Notes: a model not told the origin generated them from the sequence alone. 64,000 nucleotides of DNA from Amaurobius ferox (GCA_951213105.1 OX578150.1:28389052-28453051), one strand, 5' to 3'. Positions 1 through 11,681 are shown, numbered from the stretch's first letter. A program made the numbers and translations.

Positions 1-1962
1 CAAGCCATTTTAAAACCACAAATTATCACCATACAGCGTGTTAATTGGAGAACTAAAAAAATCTTGTATTTTTAAAAGGCGTATTTGATATACATATCAA
101 AAACACTGACTATATGAGCAACTATATTTTAAGCTCGATAGCAGTAAGTGCAGTCGTATAAATTAGAATGTAATGTAAAATTATGGTATATTTTTTAATT
201 TACACAATGTGGTGTTCATGGCTGTAGCCCCCTCCCCCAATCTACCACTGAGAGTAATAGAAAATTAAATGATCGCTAAAGAGTTATGCTTTTTATAAAA
301 TGTTGGTAAACTGTTCCGTGTTCTTTTAGCTACAACCTTTAAGAACATGCTCATCCTGTAGAATAAATGATACTCTTTATATTTATATCCAGTGTGGTAA
401 TTAAGTAGTTGTACATAAAAACTGAGTATCTTCATATATGCATACAAAATTGCACATTTACAGAAGCTACACTAAATGTGGTGTTAAAAGCAATTTTGAC
501 ATACTTATTTTATTGAGTGAAATAATGCCAAATGTGGAAAACGAGTTACTTTTCAAACAATTAAAAATAATTTTTAAACTCCTATGATGGCTAAAGTTGA
601 TTAAATTACAAGGCTTGATTGAATTTATATATTTCTGAATTTCAAGAAAGTTAAAGCTGATTTAATAAATTGCATTTCAAATAACTTCTTACTATTGATG
701 ATCCAGAAGTTTTTACATTTTGTTCGTGTTTCATTAAATATTTTTATGTAACTCAAATTAAATGTTACTAATATTTGAAGCTGGAAACGTGGTAGAACTG
801 AATTTTTCAGTTCCCCTAGAACAGAGGTCCTGAGCATGTTGCTCACGAGCACCACAGTGCTTATGGACCTGTATTTAGTGCTCGTTAGAGAAGTGTAAAA
901 TGTCACTAAAAGGAGCACTAAGTGTATAATGTCACTAAGAGGAACACTAAAATCAAAATTTTTGCAAATTTTATTTTTTGTTATATAAATATTTAATGAC
1001 CTTCAATATTCATAAAATTGTCTTACTATTTAGTCAAGGACTGGTAGCAGTCTCTCAGGTTCAAACTTCACACTTCTACTAGCAACTATGAATCTGTTGA
1101 AATTTAAAATTATTTAAAATAATTAATTATTAGAGAAATCTGCTACATTTCTGGTGCTTATCACTTTTTATCCATTATCTCTCTTTTGTAATAAGAAATT
1201 AAACTATTTGCGTTAAAAACTAGTTTCAAGGATAAGTTTAGTAAGTTTGATAATATGTACAACTTTGATAATATTAAGTACAGTTTGATAATATTAAGTA
1301 CGGCATGCAATGTTAAAATAATGCTTTGATTGTATCCAATTATAATTAAAATTCATATTTTCGGAATGAAATGATACTTTATAGCATGAGTTTGCAAATT
1401 TGTCACTTCACAGAAGGCGTTTATAATATACAGGAGAGGTACGGCATGCTTTCAAATCAGGAGCTGAAATGTACCAGAACAAACCAAAATGGTACTCCAG
1501 TTCATGAAATATATTGAAATTCCATTGTAGTTATGTTGTATGATTTGTAATCTTTGACTGCTTGTCACGCTAGGCAGTCATTTGGCCTTGTGCAATAAAG
1601 CAACTTCTGTTTCACAGCTCGATCTTTCTTTACTCTTCACAAGAATGTATCTAATACCTACATGAGCCTATTGTGCTTCACAAAGAATCATATTTTAATA
1701 CAACTTGCAATGCATTACATACAATCATATGTCTAAGATAGCCGCTGGTTCATCAAAAATGCATGAAAACCGCCGTGTGCGCTTTTCCTGTGAGTATTTT
1801 TTATATTTGATATTATAATTTTTTGTGATTATGTTTATAACATTTTGTTGTGCTCTATTAGTGTAATACTGCAGTAAACTTTTTTGTATGCTCTGTATGT
1901 CTATATATTGTTTGAAAATAAATGAAATTTTTATCCATTTGTTGTCAATTTGTTTTTTATTT
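1..1962. other. AT-rich stretch, no gene recognised
   Basis: No reading frame here shows a recognisable domain or coding-like composition. A short region around 1558-1635 (a hairpin-like gcagtc/ctgc area followed by an AATAAA-like signal) could be the end of an old transcript or LTR, but nothing supports it further. Confidence 0.5.
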
Positions 1963-2455
1963 ACTTTCCCTATGTGCATAGTATAATATGTAAGGAAAGT
2001 GTTGTGACGGGGTCAAAAATTATAGTTTTTGACGAAAGAGCATGTTTTAAGCATTCGTGAAATCGAATCAATGGTTTTTAAAATAATTTGTGTGTATGTG
2101 GATGGAGATATCTCACAAACAAATGGAGCATGTTGGACAAAATTTGGTATGAAGTTTACATTTTTTTTTTACCAAAAATTACATTTTTGTATAAAAATTT
2201 CAATGGGTGAACACTAGAAGCCTATTGATTTTAAATGCAATCAAATGTTTGGAAGACAACCAAATTTTCGAATAAAATTTTAAAAAAATCAGAACTTCCA
2301 ATAATGTTACACAAATAATCATTTCGTATGTAATTTTTCATTAAAAACTAAAGACACAAATTTAAGAATGCTAGCATGAATCATTCTTGAGATGTTATAC
2401 TTTTTAAAATAAATTTATCAAAGTATCACATAAAATTAAAAAAAGTATTAACTGT

Positions 2456-2838
2456 GGTTGTTGAGATCCAAACCGTCCGACCTACCAGAAAGGCGTAAGG
2501 TAACCGTTTGGACAGCTGGGAATTGCCAACCAATTTAGACCGGAACCTAGTGGGGGAGACATCCACAGGGACCGTACCCTCCTTCCCCTACCACCAACCT
2601 CTCGGAAGGACTTACGGACCCACATGTTTAACGTGATCGCACTCCGCATGAACACGGCGACAGTTGTGGCAGCGTGCAAATCCATCGCGCAAACCACCGG
2701 GCTACTGCGCCCGAAATGTGCCAACAGCACGCGGTGTTCCCAGGTGGCCACCCACCCAAGTACTAACCGCACCCGATGTTACTTGACTTCGGCGATCTAA
2801 CGAGAACCGGTGTTTTCAGCACGGTAGGACCGTTGGCT
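2456..2838 (-). mobile_element. Chimeric 5S rRNA/tRNA-type SINE, copy 1
   Basis: On the minus strand the element starts with a near full-length 5S rRNA-like sequence (2838-2720). A tRNA-type SINE head follows, whose A-box side is kept (agtagcccggtgg) but whose B-box segment is missing. The shared SINE body ends near 2456 with a (CAA)n-like tail. An 11-bp target-site duplication, gtattaactgt, flanks it at 2445-2455 and 2839-2849. It is inserted in family A copy A1. Known biology: 5S-headed SINEs (SINE3 class) use the internal 5S promoter of RNA polymerase III and are mobilised by a LINE. That this applies here is inference. Confidence 0.9.
2720..2838 (-). pseudogene. 5S rRNA-derived head of SINE copy 1
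   Basis: Read on the minus strand, the 119 nt run from gccaacggtcctaccgtgct to gtgctgttggc. They contain the conserved 5S blocks aacaccggttctcgt, cgccgaagtcaagtaac and gcggttagtacttgg, and the box C region ending cctgggaacaccg. This is a SINE head with substitutions, not a functional rRNA gene: it is fused without a terminator to SINE sequence. Confidence 0.9.
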
Positions 2839-3380
2839 GTATTAACTGTTGTGAAATATGTTCACTTTTCATACATTTATGTGTTAAATTTGTTAACATT
2901 ATTCTCGCGGATCTAATTCATTCTATTCTCGAAAGAAGGTACTTCGTGTAATTGTTTTGTATTTTGACACCAAATAATTTACCAACAGTCATTTATATAT
3001 ATAAGAAATGTTCTTCTCTCTGGTTATCTGTAACGCTTGGTGATATCTTTTGGCAAAGTTGGCTACTCATTTAATAAAATATCGCCAACTTTGCCATATT
3101 TTACCCCCAGATTGATGAAAATATCATTAAAATTACAAAAATGTTGCCATCTTGATAAATTAATTATTAAAATATTTTAATATATGGACTATTGCGAATG
3201 CTATCAATATTGATAATTGCTAATTTAGAGTTGCATGAAATATAAGTAAATTGAGTACTTCCAAATAGTTTTAGATGTTGTCATCAGGAAAAGTGCCTAA
3301 TGTACAATTCAGCTAAAAACATTGTGATATAGATCCTATACATTATATTTTCACTGTGAAAGAAGTAAATTCATTTATGC

Positions 3381-3558
3381 GTTGTTGTTGTTCCTAATCC
3401 CTACTTGGTCCAACAAAATTAGACCAATTCCGTCAGACCATGAATTTCTAAAAAGTCTAAAATCAAAAGAGGATTTGAAAACACCTCATCCAACTTAAAG
3501 TCAATACAGTTTAAAATATGCTCAGGCGAAGCCTGAGTTGTCCTGCACTTAGTGCAGA
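3381..3558 (-). mobile_element. Retroelement 3' fragment with (AAC)n tail
   Basis: On the minus strand the fragment carries two small perfect hairpins (ctgcac/gtgcag and ctcaggc/gcctgag) and ends in ggaacaacaacaac, a typical LINE or SINE tail. AAATTCATTT-like sequence lies on both sides, and family A copy A1 resumes after it, so it is an insertion. I cannot assign the family. Confidence 0.5.
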
Positions 3559-3679
3559 ACTTAAAAAAAATTATTCATTTCATTCAAATTCATTTATTTC
3601 ATTATAGATATTCATAAATCATTCAAATTCATTTATTTCATTATAGAGGGAAAGTCAAGTGCTACAGACATCAGTTTTT

Positions 3680-5371
3680 AACACTTTACAACATAGTTGA
3701 AAAGTGTTTATGGCTGTTTTTTGTTTTTGTTGGAAATACGATACGAATGATTTTGCATTCCGGTTCATAAAATTTTTTATTTCGAGTTCTGTTTCAAATT
3801 AATTCAAGACAATTGATTTCATTATAGATGAAAAAAAGGATTACATATACGAACATTAGGTTCACTTTCTCAGGAGTTGTAAAGGTAAGATGTTAAGAAA
3901 ACTTCATTAGAAAGGAAACTTTGAAAATGATTTATCCTAGCATATCAGAATTAATTGCCTTGGATTAATTGGGAAATTTTCATTCAAAGCAACCATTTGC
4001 TAAATATAACTGTGCATATTTATTCTTTTACCAGAGTCGACATCATCAAACAAATCTTTTGTTTAGAAAAAAACTTAATTTTTTTATTACAAGCAGCACT
4101 ATATATCTCTAACAAATAGAGCAAATCGAATAACATTTAGTGCTATTATTTTAATCAATGTACATTGGAGATCTATTTTGGGAATGAATAGACCACGGAG
4201 AAGTTCCTCCATTTTTCGAACATTTATTTTAGAAAACCGAATAAGCAATATATAAACAGAATAGCGTATAAAGATGTTACAAAAATAGGTATTTAATATG
4301 TGATTTCCGTTTACATGTGAATACCATTTCATTTTAACATGTTAACATTTTTTCATGTTAACATGTTCTCATTTTTTACCTTAATTGAAAAAAATAAACT
4401 AAACTCACTATTATTAAATGAATGAATATTTTGTACATACATAGTTTTAACCAGAAATCAATGGACACAATTCCTCATTAATTAGAAATTATCAAGAGCT
4501 ATTTTCGAGATACAATGAAACTTCTATATTTTTTTACAATTAGCCCTATATCTCTGAAACAAAAAGTAAATAGAATAAAAATTTGTGTGATTTTTTGAAG
4601 TAATAAATGTCAGTTCCTAAGCGATTATCGGAGAACCATCGGCATCAAACTGCAGAAACATTTTCAATATTTCGAACATTTAGTTTAGATAAAAAAACTA
4701 CTATAAAATATAATTATGTTACACTTTATTAAAAAAAATCATTTTATGTGTATTTTTTAGTTTAAAAGTGAATGCAACATAACTTTCAAAACGATATTTT
4801 TAGATATTGCTTGTTTTTGGTCTAAAATATTATTTTAGTTTATTAGTTATCATATAATCAGTAACAATAAGTCTACTGATTTCCAGTGAGATCTATAATT
4901 AATAACATAATATGTACTATTTTTTCCCACCAATTCAAAATTTGGGAATCTACAGAATAATACAGATTTATAAAAAAATAATTGTTACTACATTGTTCTA
5001 AAGCTTCTACAGCAATATAAGCAGAGGCATATTTTGAAATTCAAATTTTGGAGGGATTCAGTTCTAAATTAAACTCATATCAATCTCAAGGTGTCTTAGT
5101 TAGAGGTGAATCCTTTATGGGCTCTGGCCTGGCCCGTGAGCTTAGGCCCAGTGTTTTTTTTTTCAGGCATACATCTGAGATGTGCAAGCTGTGACAGTAA
5201 ATACGTAAAGCACCTCTGCTTTAGAGTGGGAAGAAATTTTGTTAACCATTACACATTAAAATTTGTTATTAAAATAAATCTTAAACTGATGTTTAGATTT
5301 TCAATATATTGCATGAAAAAAAAATTAATACGTTATTTTATAAAAATATTTAAATATGTAAATACATAATC
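3680..5371. other. AT-rich intergenic stretch, nothing recognised
   Basis: No domain-bearing frame, tandem array or clear element end is visible. Confidence 0.45.
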
Positions 5372-5694
5372 AAGATTGGTATCATGTCTGCATTCAATAG
5401 ATAAAATCAAGGACAAAGCGTTTTAAAAAACGAACGGTTTTTTATTTAACACATCCTAAAAGACGTACAAACTCAAGATTGGTATCACGTCTGCATTCAA
5501 TAGATAAAATCAAGGTCAAAACGTTTAAAAAAAATGCTTCCATGTTTTTACTATTCATGTAGCCACTAATGAAGGGCGTATATACGTCTTAAAGCGCTCT
5601 GGCAGTTTTTACTATATGCTTTGTACTTCTTTTAGGATCTGTTAAATAAAAGACCTTTAGTTTTTTAAAACGCTTTGTCCTTGATTTTATCTAT
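5372..5694. repeat. Foldback/direct repeat cluster
   Basis: A segment with gataaaatcaagg and a nearby aacgtttt/gcgtttt block occurs twice in direct orientation (5372-5432 and 5472-5532). It occurs once more inverted at 5640-5694, where ccttgattttatct follows aaaacgctttgt. The first and third copies can pair through about 75 nt, so this looks like a foldback MITE with one arm partly duplicated. Confidence 0.55.
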
Positions 5695-7646
5695 GTAAGT
5701 GCATATTTTAATAGTTAATAATTTTAATTGGAATTCATTTGTGTTTGCAATCCTTGATTTAAATCTATAAAGGGTTCAAAATTAGTGGTCGTTAAATTTC
5801 ATACCTATATATTTTACTTTGATGGAGATTTTAGATACCTAACTGTTCTGCCTTTCTTCGCATGTACGATGCAAATTTTATTTGATCCATTTATTCTTCC
5901 TTCTAACAATCTAACTAATTCATATCATGGATTACATGCACCCATGCAGCACAGCGGGTCAAAGGCAGATCTGCTAATAAAAGATGATTTATTTTGTGAG
6001 TTAAATAATAAAAACAAAATAAATAATTTGGAAATTGCACCCAAATAAGACATTTTGGTAACTGGGGAAAATTGGTTAGATGCCATTGTTGCGTGACTTT
6101 ATGCTCCTACTTTCTAACCCTGCATATATAATGCATTTATTTACGTTATGTTGAAAAGGGCTTATTTACCATTTCCCAAATGATAACAAGTTTAACCATA
6201 ATCACATTGTTTAAAATATGAAAGTAAAGGAAAACTCTTACTCCATCCTATCAAAAGTATCCATGGAGTTAGATAGGTAGTCCCTTTGCTTCCATAATGA
6301 TATCTCAAACACTAATTATTTTATTCAAGTTTTTGTTCACCAATGAAATTATATATTTTTTGATCTAAAGTTAATTTAATTTAAATAAATATATGGTTTA
6401 TATTTGATTACAGGGCTATATAACAATGAATCCACATATGTCTGGTGATATTAAAAATGCAAGAGCGATGCTGATTGTGAGACAAACAAAACTAAATACT
6501 AGGGAATATTAATGTTTGAAAATGACTTACGCTCCAGAGATTGTGTAGTAGGTTACTAACAGATAGTGAGCATTAAAAGACACTAGAGCGTAGATGTTCT
6601 GCATGGATACATCTAGTGTATAAAATTTTCTGACAGCTGTTCAAAACATTGCCTTTTTATGCTACAACACAAACCAGTAGTAATTAAAGTTTCAATTTTA
6701 CAATTATGCACTAAACAATATGGTCACTTGGAACTTTCCATTCTGATATATCTCAGCAATTACTTTTCTTAACAGAAAAGTTGTCCTCTACGACAACTAG
6801 AGACAAGAGATTTCAATTTAAAACTCTATGCAGAGAATAACTCAGCTGGTCAGTATGCAGTTTACAAATATTAAAAGGAGTACACTTCAAATACAACTAT
6901 AATGTTGATAAAAAGATAATTATTGATAAAACCTCATAACTTAATATTTACAAATTAACCTAACATTTACAAATTTAACCTAATATTTAATGTAAATATT
7001 AACAATATTTACAAATTTAAGCATAATTTAAAAAACTAACAATGTATCATTAAATTTCAAGCATTGAACATATTAAAAGCTAACAAAATTACCTTCTATG
7101 CCGAAGAATTCAATTATGATCTCTGGACAAAGAAGAAACTCAGCTGGCAAGAACATGTAAATTATTTTACAGTATGAACAAATTTTAAAAAGTAATCATT
7201 TCAGTACAAAACTAATGTGTAAAAATAAAATGATAAATATATTAAATTAGCAATGCATCTATCCTACGTCTAACTATTAAGAAATTTTGAAAACGTTATT
7301 CCAAAAGAAAAAATTAAAAGTACATATATATATATAATAACGAAAAATTTTGCTAGAATAATTAGTAACATTTCATGTAATGTTATTTCTTCTTCCTAAA
7401 TACTGAAAAAGTTATCCCAGACATTTTTATTTATTCATTTACAGCACACACGAAATATAAACAATGTAAGCAGAACGATTAAAATTAAAAAAATAGGCTT
7501 CTACTCACTTTAAATTAAAATGAATCGGATTTAGTAGCAAAATGAACTACAAAAAACACTATTTGGTTTGGTTTGTTTCATAGAAGAAAAAACGTGGTAA
7601 ATTTGGCTGGTAAGGGTTACCCCATTGTTTTTCAATTCCACTGCAG
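5695..7646. other. AT-rich intergenic stretch, nothing recognised
   Basis: The only longer frames (for example 5785-6048 +) lack any domain I know. No element termini are evident. Confidence 0.4.
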
Positions 7647-7791
7647 TCTGCAACTACAAGGGCATCAGTGAGCATTGGCGCGTTATTGGGATTTTCGCCA
7701 AGGATCGATGTCAGCGCCACCTGGCGGCCATTCTGGGTTCTGTACGCATCACCGATTCTGAATACGAGGGCGGGAAGGAGACGGAGCCGTA
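7647..7791 (+). other. GC/CpG-rich island: candidate internal exon or promoter of an unidentified gene
   Basis: About 145 nt of clearly higher GC and CpG content sit in AT-rich DNA. On the plus strand the block is preceded by a good acceptor (pyrimidine-rich, ending ccactgcag) and followed by a consensus donor GTAAGT at 7792. One frame is open throughout (starting CNYKGISEHWRVIG, ending GGKETEP) and a second frame is also open, so coding status is undecided. The protein is not one I recognise. It also contains a SP1-like gggcggg and a CTCF-like motif, so a promoter or insulator is an equally good reading. Confidence 0.4.
7712..7730 (+). promoter_or_regulatory. CTCF-like motif
   Basis: The 19-mer cagcgccacctggcggcca matches the reverse complement of the vertebrate CTCF consensus (TAGCGCCCCCTGGTGGCCA) at 16 of 19 positions, counted by hand. 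CTCF zinc fingers are conserved across Bilateria. Binding in this organism is inference. Confidence 0.35.
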
Positions 7792-7841
7792 GTAAGTAGT
7801 AACTTGGACACCCCGTCTCAATATATGCGTCGTGATAATTG

Positions 7842-8095
7842 CTAGAGCCGTTATTTTTGCCTAATTTCTATACATCTATATTTTGAAACCACGCAATTAC
7901 AATATATTTAAGTCTAAATGATCAATACCATACATCTTATGTCAAAATCGTGATTTTAAAAGTTCTTTTTAATTTATGTTTAGTGTTGTATCCGTCCTAA
8001 AACCGCTTTATTTTTGCTTAAATTCTGTGCATCTACATTCTGAAACAACGCAATGACAATATATTTCAGTTTAAATGATCATCAAAATTTGATTA
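7842..8095. repeat. Two degenerate direct repeats
   Basis: A block of about 90 bp (gccgttatttttgcc, then cgcaattacaatatattt and aaatgatca) at 7842-7935 recurs with substitutions at 8000-8090. Function unknown. Confidence 0.5.
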
Positions 8096-8159
8096 TTTCT
8101 ACAACGAAGTCTAATTTTCACTTATGGAGAATGTAAACACATAAAGATGTAGGATGAGT

Positions 8160-8672
8160 TGTATAAGCATTGCTGCATTTCTTTAACGCAAAATTATTTA
8201 GCTCATGGAGTCCGCACTATAGCTGATATGAATGAAACATTCATTGATTTTATATAGAAAAGCAGACGATTCCATATTATTGCTTTTTTGATGAAGTTTT
8301 AAGCATGGAGTTAGAAAGTAATTTTACCTCCATGGTTTTACGTTTTAAGTAAAATAAATTATTGTAGTATTGTGATAATTTTAAAAATATCGCCGCTGAA
8401 TGAAAGGAATGGAAAAAGTTTATGAATGAAATATTCACTGCTTTTATATAGAAAGCCAGTCGATTTATATTTCGATGACGTTATTTGAATAAAGTTTATT
8501 TGTTTCCGATGAAGTTTTCAAATATAATAAATAATAAATTATTTTAGTATTGTGATAATTTTAAAAATATCACCGTTGAATGTATTGCATTTTAGAAATG
8601 TTTAAAAGAAATTGCATTTGAGCTGGAAAGTGTTTTATAATCAATGCTTTATGCATGATTGATCTTTCTTAT
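8160..8672 (-). repeat. Interspersed repeat D, copy 1
   Basis: The reverse complement of 8500-8672 matches 61346-61560 at high identity (aagaaagatcaatcatgc, then gcattgattat and acactttcc). The second copy interrupts a family B element, so this is a mobile repeat of unknown type. Copy 1 contains two related sub-units, each with a gttttatatagaaa-like core. Confidence 0.55.
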
Positions 8673-8796
8673 TATGTGTACATTTTAATTTTTTATATTA
8701 TACATTTGTTATTGTCTTTTACTAGTAAATTAGTTGTTTGTTTTGCCATATGTTTGGCGCAGTATGTCCTTTTTGGATTCTGTGTGGTTTTGTGTG

Positions 8797-9183
8797 CTGT
8801 TGTTGTTGAGACCCAGACCGTCCAACCTACTAGAAAGGTATAAGGTAACTGTTTGGACGGCCGGGAAGTGCCACTCAATTTAGACTGTAATCCAGTGGGG
8901 AGGCATCCTCAAGGACCGTACCCTCCTGTCCCTACCACTAACCTCTCGGAAGGACTTACGGACCCACATGTTTAACGTGATCGTACTCTGCATGAACACG
9001 GCGGCAGTTGTGGCAGCGTGCAAATCCAGCGCGCAAACCACCGGGCTACTGCGCCCGAAATGTGCCAACAGCACGCGGTGTTCCCAGGTGGTCACCCACC
9101 CAAGTACTAACCGCGCCCGATGCTGCTTGACTTAGGTGATCTAACGAGAACCGGTGTTTTCAGCACGGTAGGGCAGCTGGCTA
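8797..9183 (-). mobile_element. Chimeric 5S rRNA/tRNA-type SINE, copy 2
   Basis: It has the same composition as the copy at 2456-2838: a 5S-like head (9181-9064), a tRNA-type head lacking the B-box segment at the identical junction (between 9018 and 9019), then the common body and a TTG-rich (CAA) tail. A 12-bp target-site duplication, tggttttgtgtg, lies at 8785-8796 and 9184-9195. The two copies differ by scattered substitutions. The shared junction therefore marks a subfamily, not two independent accidents. Confidence 0.9.
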
Positions 9184-9195
9184 TGGTTTTGTGTG

Positions 9196-9739
9196 TGATG
9201 TTTTTTGTTGAAAACCACAATCAACCAACTAACCATTACTATTCGCAAATATACTTTTAAAACAAACAGCCTTTTTAAGGGAGTCATCACCAAAAATCGA
9301 ATATAACTACGTCTACGACCTTTGTTAATGTTCGATTCATTATACCTAATTTTGAAATTTATATCGTATTTAAGTTCAAAATCAGTACAATTCCTTCATT
9401 TTAATCATCAAATAAAATAAATTTCATGTATTGTTTCATTGATATTGTGAATATTTAAACGTTTGCAATCCTTTCTAGCCTTATATTAGGCAATATAATA
9501 AAATCTTATATACCCAAGATGAACGGAGGAAGCAAAGAGGGAAGGGCCCGAACTGAGGATTCGAGCATTAAATTTGTCTTGAATCTTGCCAGAGAGACAC
9601 AAGAAGCATCAAAATTGATCCTGTTTCATCGCTGTTATAGTTCATATGCAGGACTATTGCATACCAGGGTGGGTTTTTTTTTCACCATGAGTCGCATGGA
9701 CAAATGCTGGGGACCCAACTTTCGTGCTTAATGTACCGT
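9196..9739. other. Intergenic stretch with an unassigned small frame
   Basis: A 70-aa plus-strand frame at 9519-9731 has a moderately balanced composition but no domain I know. Nothing else is visible. Confidence 0.35.
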
Positions 9740-9771
9740 TTACTGTTCTTCATACAAGCAATATATAATGT

Positions 9772-9830
9772 TTCCGACCGGGGATTCAGATGCTCTGCCT
9801 TTTTGGCGAGCCACTCGGTCTGGTCTGTGG
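9772..9830. repeat. 59-bp insert between two copies of the same 12-bp site duplication
   Basis: The insert lies between aatatataatgt (9760-9771) and a second aatatataatgt (9831-9842). Its reverse complement ends tgaatccccggtcgga, which looks like a decayed tRNA 3' half. It could be a second, truncated retroposition into the same site. Confidence 0.45.
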
Positions 9831-9842
9831 AATATATAATGT

Positions 9843-10126
9843 TTAGGGCGGGACTGCCCAGTGGTGAATGAGCGGGGATTGCACTCTGACGATTTGAGTT
9901 CAATTCCCACGTCTACCCAAAACTGTCCTCGTGTTCACGCGGAGTACGGGTACGTTAAATATGTGGGTAGGTAAGCCCTTCTGAGAGGTTGGTGGTAGGG
10001 AAAGGCGGTTACAGTCCCTGTGGATAGCGCCTCCACTGGGTTTCGGTCCAAATTGGGTGGCACTTCCCGGTCGACAAACAGATACTGTACACCTTCGGGT
10101 AGGTCGGACGGTCTTGGTCGAAGAAG
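9843..10126 (+). mobile_element. tRNA-headed SINE, diverged copy with (GAA)n tail
   Basis: The A-box region (gactgcccagtggtgaatgag) and B-box region (gagttcaattcc) are recognisable but mutated. The body (ctgagaggttggtggtaggg, then gtaggtcggacggtct) matches the other SINEs in the window, and the tail is gaagaagaa. A 12-bp duplication, aatatataatgt, flanks it at 9831-9842 and 10127-10138. It is inserted near the 5' end of family A copy A2. Confidence 0.85.
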
Positions 10127-11072
10127 AATATATAATGTATATAAAAAGTGTAGCAACGACGTTGAAAATTCGAATCCATGTTTTCGCCAGTAGAGCACGC
10201 TTCAAGCATCTCTGAACTCAAATCGAACGTTTCTGAAGTGATGTCTGTGTATGTTAGTGTGTGTGTATGTGTGTTAGTGTGTGTATGTATGTTAGTGTAT
10301 GGATGCATGTTAGTGTGCGGATGTATGTTAGTGTGCGTGTGTGTGTGTCCGCGAGTCTGTGGATGCGATATCTTAGGAACGAATGTAGCGTTTTGAAAGT
10401 TATTTGGTACGATTATTACAATCGATGAATACTGGAATCCTTCTGATTTTAAAAGCGTTCGAATGTTCGAAAGATCCTCCCCCCAATTTTCGAATGAATT
10501 TTAATAAAACATTAAAAAAAAATAAGATCTTCAATAATGATAAATAAATAATCAATTTAGAGGAAATTTTTCATGATAAAACGAATGATACAAATTTTAG
10601 AACATTGGCATGAACCGTTTTCGAGATGTTGCTCGTTTTTTTAACTAAATGTTTCAGAAATTAACATAAAATAAAAAAAGTAGTTATAGTATTATCAAAT
10701 ATGTTCACTTTCCAAGAGCAATATTAAGCAGGGAATCTGTCAACATTATTCTCGTGGATCTAATCAGTTTTATTCACTGGAAAAGCTACTTTTCGTAATA
10801 GTTTTGCATTTCGCGCCAATATTCAGTAATTGTATTGATATTACTTTATTACAGTTCAAATGCAGTTTGATTTTGAATATTTCGCATGGGAAATCTGTTT
10901 GGACTGATAAGTGTCCAAAATATACCCGATTTCAATTTACGTGGTATTAATTCATTACCAAACACATTGTTCTGTAGATCTTGCACACCATACCATTATT
11001 TCGCTGGGGAAGAAGTAAAGCCATTGCATTATGTAGGGAAGGTCATGTACCGCCCACAGTAGATGTTTTTTT

Positions 11073-11591
11073 ACTATAAACGTTTCATGCGGGGACCTTA
11101 GATTCTCCGTAATCGCTGATATTGCCACATTTAAGAGTAAGTAAATGTTGAGATTTTAAAGTCCTGGAACAGCTGCAGGCGTCCACTGCACAGATGGTAG
11201 AAAAGACACGGAACCAGCACTACGCCGATTGTTTATCTTACGAGATATAATATTTTGTATCAATGTTCCAACAGTTAGTTATCGAGTTTTTATAATAACT
11301 TCTTGCTCTTGATTTCACCTATGAAAACCCAAAGCATGACGCCGCTTAATTTATGCTGATACACATTATCTGATTATCTTTAATAAGCATAACAAATTTA
11401 AAACTATTGCTTTCCTGTATCAATATAACATGCACTGAACTGCCTGACTTATTGGGTGATGCATCAAAATTATCGAGCGCCTTCACTATAACTAGAATCT
11501 CGGTTTTGGTCTCATTCGATCCGACTCAACTTCAAAACCAATGGAAAAATAGACAATTTCGACAATTCGAATTACGGATGACGGCATGAAG
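11073..11591. other. Intergenic stretch with repeat F fragment
   Basis: No gene. The end, about 11465-11585 (actagaatctcggtttt, tcattcgatccg, then attcgaattacgg), resembles blocks near 15905-16265. It is therefore part of another dispersed repeat. Confidence 0.4.
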
Positions 11592-11681
11592 AAAAAATCT
11601 GATGTGGGCAGCACATGACTTTCCTTATATAATGCAATGAATTTACTACTTTTACAGTAAAAAAAAAAGATTATTTTTATA

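Larger units (their letters stand above)
1963..3679 (+). mobile_element. Family A Helentron/DINE-1-like non-autonomous element (copy A1)
   Basis: The 5' end is ACTTTCC followed by its inverted repeat GGAAAGT and then the family A signature (tgtgacggggtc, a region with ttttcgac, then agcatg). The body aligns by eye with the copies at 37.2, 54.1 and 55.0 kb. The 3' end at 3650-3679 has ggaaagtca, a small hairpin and cagttttt, as in the other copies. The copy is split by a 5S-headed SINE (2456-2838) and by a retroelement 3' fragment (3381-3558), so it is older than both. It encodes no protein. Confidence 0.65.
9740..11072 (+). mobile_element. Family A Helentron/DINE-1-like element, copy A2
   Basis: The family A core (gaaaattcgaat, agagcacgcttcaagcatc, gaagtgatgtctgtg) and a TG-rich microsatellite at 10250-10350 are present. 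The copy ends at 11041-11072 with ggtcatgtac, a short hairpin and gatgttttt. The body is more diverged than in the 54-56 kb copies. The 5' end is split by a SINE (9843-10126). Confidence 0.65.

Noticed and set aside
1558..1640. Possible LTR end or polyadenylated transcript end
   Set aside because: An AATAAA-like signal alone, with no paired LTR, primer-binding site or coding region.
2482..2772. Open frame with MRLVLGWVATWEHRVLLAHF, apparently a protein
   Set aside because: It is a translation of the 5S-headed SINE; the same peptide appears at 8880-9095 because both are SINE copies.
2720..2838. Possible functional 5S rRNA gene
   Set aside because: It is fused to SINE sequence, has substitutions and is flanked by a target-site duplication as part of the SINE.
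10250..10350. CRISPR-like regular repeats
   Set aside because: TG-rich microsatellite core of a family A element in a eukaryotic genome; no repeat-spacer structure anywhere in the window.
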